DNA of 11,878 bases from STC-74 sp043756665 (lineage in GTDB: Bacteria; Patescibacteriota; Gracilibacteria; BD1-5; UBA2023), in the NCBI GenBank assembly GCA_043756665.1, contig JAYUQR010000068.1:1-11878 (forward strand), given 5' to 3'. Below, one piece after another: positions 6,984-11,878 of this stretch (position 1 is the first letter of the stretch; each line of letters begins with the position of its first letter). The translations under genes were made by a program, and so were the position numbers. A model generated the notes under the pieces. It did not search any database. It was given only the letters and a program-made list of their open reading frames with translations, and was not told the origin of the DNA.

Positions 6984-8411
6984 CTATATAAGCAAAAACA
7001 TTCGAAGAGGAATTTTTATAATCTTTGCATCCTTATTATATTCGAGTTGGTCCTCGGAGATGACGATTCCATATTTTGATGGGATTTTTTTCATCGTCTG
7101 TATTGTCTGTTTATATCACTTTGACCCCGATCATACCTCTATAGTTATCGAAGCTTCTCCGATCGAGAGTATAAAATCTGCCCCTCATTGACTACTATCA
7201 TATGTGAGACCTCCACTTCATATCCTATCAAAAATCTTATAAAAATACATGGCGACGAGATTTTCTGTAATTTTTCATTTTGCATTCTCATTGGAGATGA
7301 TATTCGACATAAGGCGGTAATAAATAGCGCGAAATGCTGGGGCTGAAAAAAGATACTTTGATGGTTTTCGTGAAGTCACTTGATTCAGATGAGAACCGTA
7401 TGGATATATACGCCTGAGGAGTTCAGCTCTCTCCAGAGCATCGAGGATATCACTCATCTTTGATCGACTCATACCAAATTTCTCCGCCATTTTTGTCACA
7501 TTACAGCTATCCATATCTGCCAGAGCATAGAGTATTCATGGTATATTTGAAACAGTATCAGGATGAAACTTTACCATCGGTAAATCACTATGGATGATGC
7601 GATCGAGGGTTTTCTGGATCTGATCATATACGATAGACTCATCGTCGAAGTCTACCATATGAGGAAGGGAACCATACCAGAGATATTTTTGGAAATCTCC
7701 TTGCATCACTCCCATATAGTACGTATTCACTTCTGGGGTGAGGTCTTGCAATGATTGATATAAAGAATCACTCTCTTCTGAATAGAGGATTGCATCACGG
7801 ATTTTCCCTCAGAGTCATTGTATTTCATATTTCTGTTTTGCTATTTTGAGATACTCTGTGAAGCTCAGTGGATGCATTTTCTCATAGATAGTTCTCCTCG
7901 CTATATCTGCATTCGTATTGAGCATGAGGGCTGCTGATCCCGTCGAGAATATGAAAACCCTATCCGTTCGATCATAGATATTCTTCAGTGCGATTCACCA
8001 TGTAGGATCGTATTGCACTTCATCGAGAAAAAGTATCAGTGGCTTGTCTAGAGTTTCAAATGGCATGCCGAGTAGTTGCTCATAGGTAGAAAGTACATCA
8101 TAGAGGGATACCCCGAGGAGACCATGAGTCGTATCGAGAGAGAGGAATAGCTTATAACAGTCATTATTACTCAGTGCAGAGTAGAGCTGGAAGAGTGCTG
8201 TCGTCTTTCCAGATCAGCGAAGTCCAGTCATCGTGATCCACCGTATCTTATGACTTCCTTCGAGAAAATCAGTGATATACTTCTGGAGTCGGACAAATAT
8301 GTTTCTCTGGGGTCGCTTATGGCTCTGGGGGTCCTGTATATAAGATTTGGCTCGAAAATCAGCAAGAACGCCCTGTTCCTGGAGAAATCTGAGAAGGTGC
8401 GTATTTTCCAT
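6984..8411 (-). CDS. AAA-family ATPase with DUF4143/COG1373-like C-terminal domain
   Basis: With ten TGA codons read as glycine this is one 475-residue protein. The N-terminal P-loop is GLRGSGKTT with a TGA-encoded Gly at 8214-8216. Walker B is LILFLDEVQ, sensor-like FSTGSAAL follows, and the family motif HPLSFTEYL comes next. The middle has a winged-helix-like stretch (TKMAEKFGMSRSKMSDILDALE). The C-terminus (ENLVAMYF, GGADFIL, ITIEVGSGSKG, KYGIVIS, IPLRMFLLI) resembles the PD-(D/E)XK-like domain of COG1373/DUF4143 ATPases. Members are common but poorly understood; some sit in toxin-like or defence loci. I chose ATG 8411 (MENTHLL) over ATG 8450, because the 13 extra codons are AT-rich and abut a 16-bp inverted repeat. 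The stop is TAG. It lies downstream of the restriction-modification-like gene on the same strand, separated by 193 bases. Confidence 0.83.
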
Positions 8412-8452
8412 AGAGAAATAGATATTTTTTATGACATGTATGATTATCATAA

Positions 8453-8496
8453 AATATATGTTTTATGCAAACTATAATGAGCATAAAACATATATT
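8453..8496. promoter_or_regulatory. 16-bp inverted repeat upstream of the AAA ATPase
   Basis: Arms AATATATGTTTTATGC (8453-8468) and GCATAAAACATATATT (8481-8496) are perfect inverted repeats with a 12-base loop that contains TATAAT on the plus strand. The element lies between the large helicase-methylase gene and the AAA ATPase, 42 bases before the chosen start. It could be an operator for autoregulation or a hairpin ending the upstream transcript; no T-tract follows. The rest of 8412-8604 shows no gene. Confidence 0.55.
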
Positions 8497-8604
8497 GATA
8501 CTCATAAAGGATTACATAGTCTATTCTAGGATAGGACCTACTTCTACTGACCTCTTTCCTCCTCCACGATCTCTTCCTCACTCGGACTATACAGAATATA
8601 TACC

Positions 8605-11600
8605 CTACCGAATCCGTGAGTCGATGAACTCCCATTCTTCATCCGTGATACTCCATCTCGCTCTGAGTATCTCATCACTATATGTTCAGGTATAGGTACC
8701 CAGATCTGGAATAAAGGAGAAATTCTTCCTCGTAACATCTTGTGATATAACTGTCTGTAATAAGAGAAATCTCACAGTTTTCGTGAATAGGTAGGAGCGA
8801 AATGATAGTATCTCTGCCTCATTCTCTGCAGCACATGCAACGATATACGACTCTGTACAACACTCACCTGGCTTAGCAATACGAGTATTTGTTTCAGTAT
8901 AGAATCATACTGGCTTCGAGAAGTCCGTCTGTCCTGCAATAGGCGCCTTTGGTATAAGAAGCTTCCATTTATTTAGGATATGATTATCATCTGTGACATC
9001 TTCTGCTGCGGCGAATTGACGACCTATTTTCTGAATAAACCAACATGGGATTCCTGATTTTTGGGGTTTATAAAAAGTTCTCATCCCAAATGGTCTTCTT
9101 GGTGAAACTCTCTCACTCAGCATTTTTCCATCATTTTCCTGCATATCTCGTACCTTTCGGATGATTGGTAGAGCTTTCTCATGGCGTATGAGTATATCGA
9201 ATTCCCCGAGATCTCGTATTGATACAGCAGATTTTCACTCGTAGAAATTGGTCATCTGACATTCCCCATGATATGTCTCACTCCACAATAGATAGCATAC
9301 TCCGCCTGCGATATCTACACCTGGAAATACTTCGTTTGAGTTTTCGAAGTCTACGATTTTGTATATATGTTTATCATTTAGCATGTCCTCTCGGAAACCA
9401 TCGAGTCCTTTGCCGCCTGCAAACCACCTTGATGGCATGATCATGGATATATAGTCTGGATCGAGTCTTTTCGCGATATCTAGGAAGTGATGATATACAG
9501 GCTTAGCACTAGCACTCGCTCCACCATCCATAACTTGGTACGGGGGGTTTCATATGATAGCGTTGAATTTCATGGTATCAGAGTTAGAGGATTTCCAGTA
9601 GGTTTTTCCTTGACGGACTTTTTCTACGAAGTTGGCAGGCTTCTCAGTGATCTGGTGGATGAGATCTTCGAAGTATCTCGTATTGACTCGTACATCTCGG
9701 AATCAGATGAGTGTACGCCGCGTGATACTCTTGGCCATGGGAGTCTTGCAGATGACATATATATTCTCTGTGACGACCTGATCCCATATCTGGAGATGAT
9801 CCTCAGTCGTCATATCCTCTCTCTCACCCTCGGAGAGGCTATCTATACGAGATCGATAAGTGCTATACGCCATATAGAGTGGATAGACTCACGACTTGGA
9901 GTTCATCTCGAGGATACGGGTATCGGTGCCATATACCCGATCTGTCACCTCTCATTGATCTACATATCGCGGGGTTACGAGAGGATTTTTGTACTCTGCA
10001 TCCCACCATACATACCCTCCGAGACAGTCGCCCATATGCATATTTACCACTCGCCATGGAGTGAGTATGGTTTCTTTATCAGGATTTTTGAATGATCGAA
10101 ATATCGTAGTGATCCTCTCGATACGCTCCTCTATAGAGAAGTTATCTGCAGCTCGGGCAAGGGTACGAATACGCCTGCCTGCAGCACGGAATACATCTGG
10201 CTCATAGTATTTTTTGAATTTTATGAACTCGGCTTTCGTGACTCATTTTGGCATGAACTCTTCCCATGACTGATCATCGATAAGGTTCTCAAAATTTTCT
10301 ATAGAGATCTCTTTTGCTTCGTCATTCATATCAGCTCCATATATGATGAGGGGCATACGGATAGATATGCCTCGGAGGATAGAGATTGCACTTTCTCGAT
10401 TTTTCTTTTTCTTATCTTTCTCATCGAGGAGAGATTTTTCCTCTTCGCTGAGTTCTTGTTTTGTCTTTTGCTTCTTCTCTATCGCTTCCAGTTTCGCATA
10501 TTCTTCCTGGGTGAATCCTTGCATATTCATATCAATATCACCACTTTTCGATATTGATTTTGTAGATCAGATTATAGCTTTGAGATTATCGAAGTCTGTG
10601 AGTTCTACATCATCGAGTTTCATAAGGCAATCATTGTAGAGATATTTATCTTCGAATCCATTATTTACCACTCGTTCTACATATATTTTTTTGAGTTGTT
10701 CAAGCATGCTCTCAACATTGTAGGGAGTCATACGTGATCCATGTACCGATATGATAGGACAAAAATTGAGAAATTCCCCCATGATCTTGCGATCTTCTGT
10801 ATCAGTCTTTCATGCTTTGGCGGATATCTTCGCAGCTTCAGCAATGACACGGAGTGTGCGGTCAGGTGCAAAATCAAACACATAGCACTCTTCTTTCACC
10901 CTGCCCTGTATAGTCGCAGGAGTCTGCACACGGAATATGGTCTGCATATATCCTGCAGCGGATGTACTACTCGACCCCGATAACATGAGGACTGCTGTCC
11001 ATGCTGGCACAGATACTCCAGTCGTGAGTCTCCCACATGAGAGGGTGATACTATAGGTAGTTTCTGGTTTGTCACCGATTGCCTTTTGTACCTTCTTTAG
11101 GGATTCGTCATTTTCTTCTTCATCTCCATCTCCTGCTACATTGACGATTTTGAATTGTCCGAATACCGGATGAGACTGGAGTAGATTGCTGAGAGCTTTT
11201 GCTTCTTTCACGCCTGGAACCATCCAGAGAGAGTGGCGAAAGTTATCACGGTATTCATGTGTCGAGTATGGATAATTACTTTCACTATCATCTCGACAGA
11301 TAAGGTCAAGAAAAGATGATACATCTTCATTATGAAAAAATTTCCCTCCCCCATCAACACGGAAAAATTCTCGAAAGTTGAATGCAACATCCTCATTGTC
11401 ATACTTAGGAAGGAGCTTTCAGAGATTGTAGGTATAGATATTGAGTTTCGGGAGTGAGGCGTATGGATTAGGATCACCAAGATGTGTAGTATCCCAGTTC
11501 GTTTTTGCTCGTTGTTCCATCACATAGTCCCAAGTATATATCTCTTCTTCTTTTCGATCTTCGAGCAGATTAAATGGTGTCCCTGAGAGATGGAGTATTT

Positions 11601-11878
11601 TTGTTCCCGATTTTGAGAGCTCTACTATGACATTTTTCCCAAGATCTGTCTGTGTTCATTCATGAGCTTCATCGATGATAATAAGATCCCACGATGTATC
11701 AAATATTTCATTATTTTTATCGAAATTCCCACCAACTATTCCTGACCCTCGCAGATCTTGCATAGAAGTGAAGTATACATATTTCGTGAGATTTTTTTTG
11801 CATTGTCCCTCAAGGGCTGAAAATTTTTCTCCATTGTTTTTTGATCAATATCGAAAGTTCAAACGATCGTAAAAAATC
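8605..11878 (-). CDS. Single-chain helicase + N6-adenine DNA methyltransferase (restriction-modification type), N-terminus outside window
   Basis: About 1090 residues are visible; the N-terminus lies beyond the right edge. In order they show: an SF2 helicase/translocase (LIIIDEAHEG at about 11670-11700, LSGTPFN, MVPGVKEAKAL, TTGVSVPAW, QTIFRVQTP); a Lys/Glu-rich, probably helical linker (about 10390-10530); a methyltransferase region with NAIIGNPPYQV (motif IV, 9532-9564) and IMPSRWF; and a C-terminal target-recognition-like domain ending DEEWEFIDSRIR. Thirteen TGA codons read as glycine, including the Gly before NPPYQ. Helicase plus methyltransferase plus specificity domain in one chain is the plan of ATP-dependent single-polypeptide restriction enzymes (type ISP such as LlaBIII, or Eco57I-like relatives). 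No nuclease domain or Walker A is visible; both would be N-terminal. The segment LEMNSKSGVYPLY sits where a canonical methyltransferase motif I would be. The stop is TAG. Exact R-M type is uncertain. Confidence 0.85.

Noticed and set aside
6940..7191. Plus-strand 83-codon open frame after secY, with a TTGACA-like sequence at 6951
   Set aside because: The minus strand here encodes the C-terminal domain of the AAA ATPase once TGA is read as glycine, with recognisable family motifs; the plus-strand protein resembles nothing.
8465..8738. Overlapping short frames on both strands between and over the 3' end of the helicase-methylase
   Set aside because: They are out of frame with the true gene ending at 8605, whose C-terminal sequence is family-like.
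9487..10095. Plus-strand 202-codon open frame
   Set aside because: It is opposite the methyltransferase region of the large minus-strand gene (GNPPYQ and flanking residues) and has no family-like motifs.
1984..11878. Interpretation of the internal TGAs as pseudogene decay, or as TGA = tryptophan (code 4)
   Set aside because: Forty TGAs without a comparable number of TAA/TAG or frameshifts is not decay, and motif positions require glycine, not tryptophan.

Overview
The window comes from a bacterium that reads UGA as glycine (translation table 25). This points to the candidate phyla Gracilibacteria (BD1-5) or Absconditabacteria (SR1). About 40 in-frame TGA codons fall inside seven genes that are otherwise intact. 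Where family motifs allow a check, each TGA sits where glycine is expected: the Walker A loop of an ABC ATPase, both glycines of the MnmA SGGVDS loop, the GGYIPG loop of SecY, and the G before NPPYQ in a DNA methyltransferase. All ten genes whose 3' ends lie in the window stop at TAA or TAG, and none at TGA. Read with the standard code, most of these genes would look like pseudogenes. I cannot tell the two phyla apart from this sequence alone.

Layout. Positions 1-132 hold a palindromic repeat. Positions 133-1964 form an oxidative-stress and iron module: an AhpC-type peroxiredoxin and a Dps mini-ferritin on the minus strand, and a divergent Fur/PerR-type regulator on the plus strand. Two near-identical promoter modules with Fur-like 7-1-7 palindromes sit before ahpC and dps. 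The regulator begins a tight plus-strand cluster running to 4621: an ABC ATPase, a HAD-type 5'-nucleotidase-like protein, and the tRNA 2-thiouridylase MnmA. MnmA carries two in-frame repeat insertions, a 45-nt tandem/palindromic element and a pair of heptanucleotide arrays.

From 4859 to the right edge every gene is on the minus strand: a DEDDh exonuclease (4859-5458), SecY (5557-6879), a COG1373/DUF4143-type AAA ATPase with a C-terminal nuclease-like domain (6984-8411), and a very large single-chain helicase plus N6-adenine methyltransferase (8605 to beyond 11878). The last is probably an ATP-dependent restriction-modification enzyme, and its N-terminus lies outside the window. GTCATTCC...GGAATGAC inverted-repeat elements sit between several genes.

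Together the left part looks like a peroxide/iron stress regulon: regulator, H2O2-removing peroxiredoxin, iron-storing Dps. The middle is housekeeping (tRNA modification, nucleotide metabolism, protein export). The right part is accessory and defence-like. No gene longer than a few codons is left unexplained, and no gap without a gene exceeds about 250 bases.
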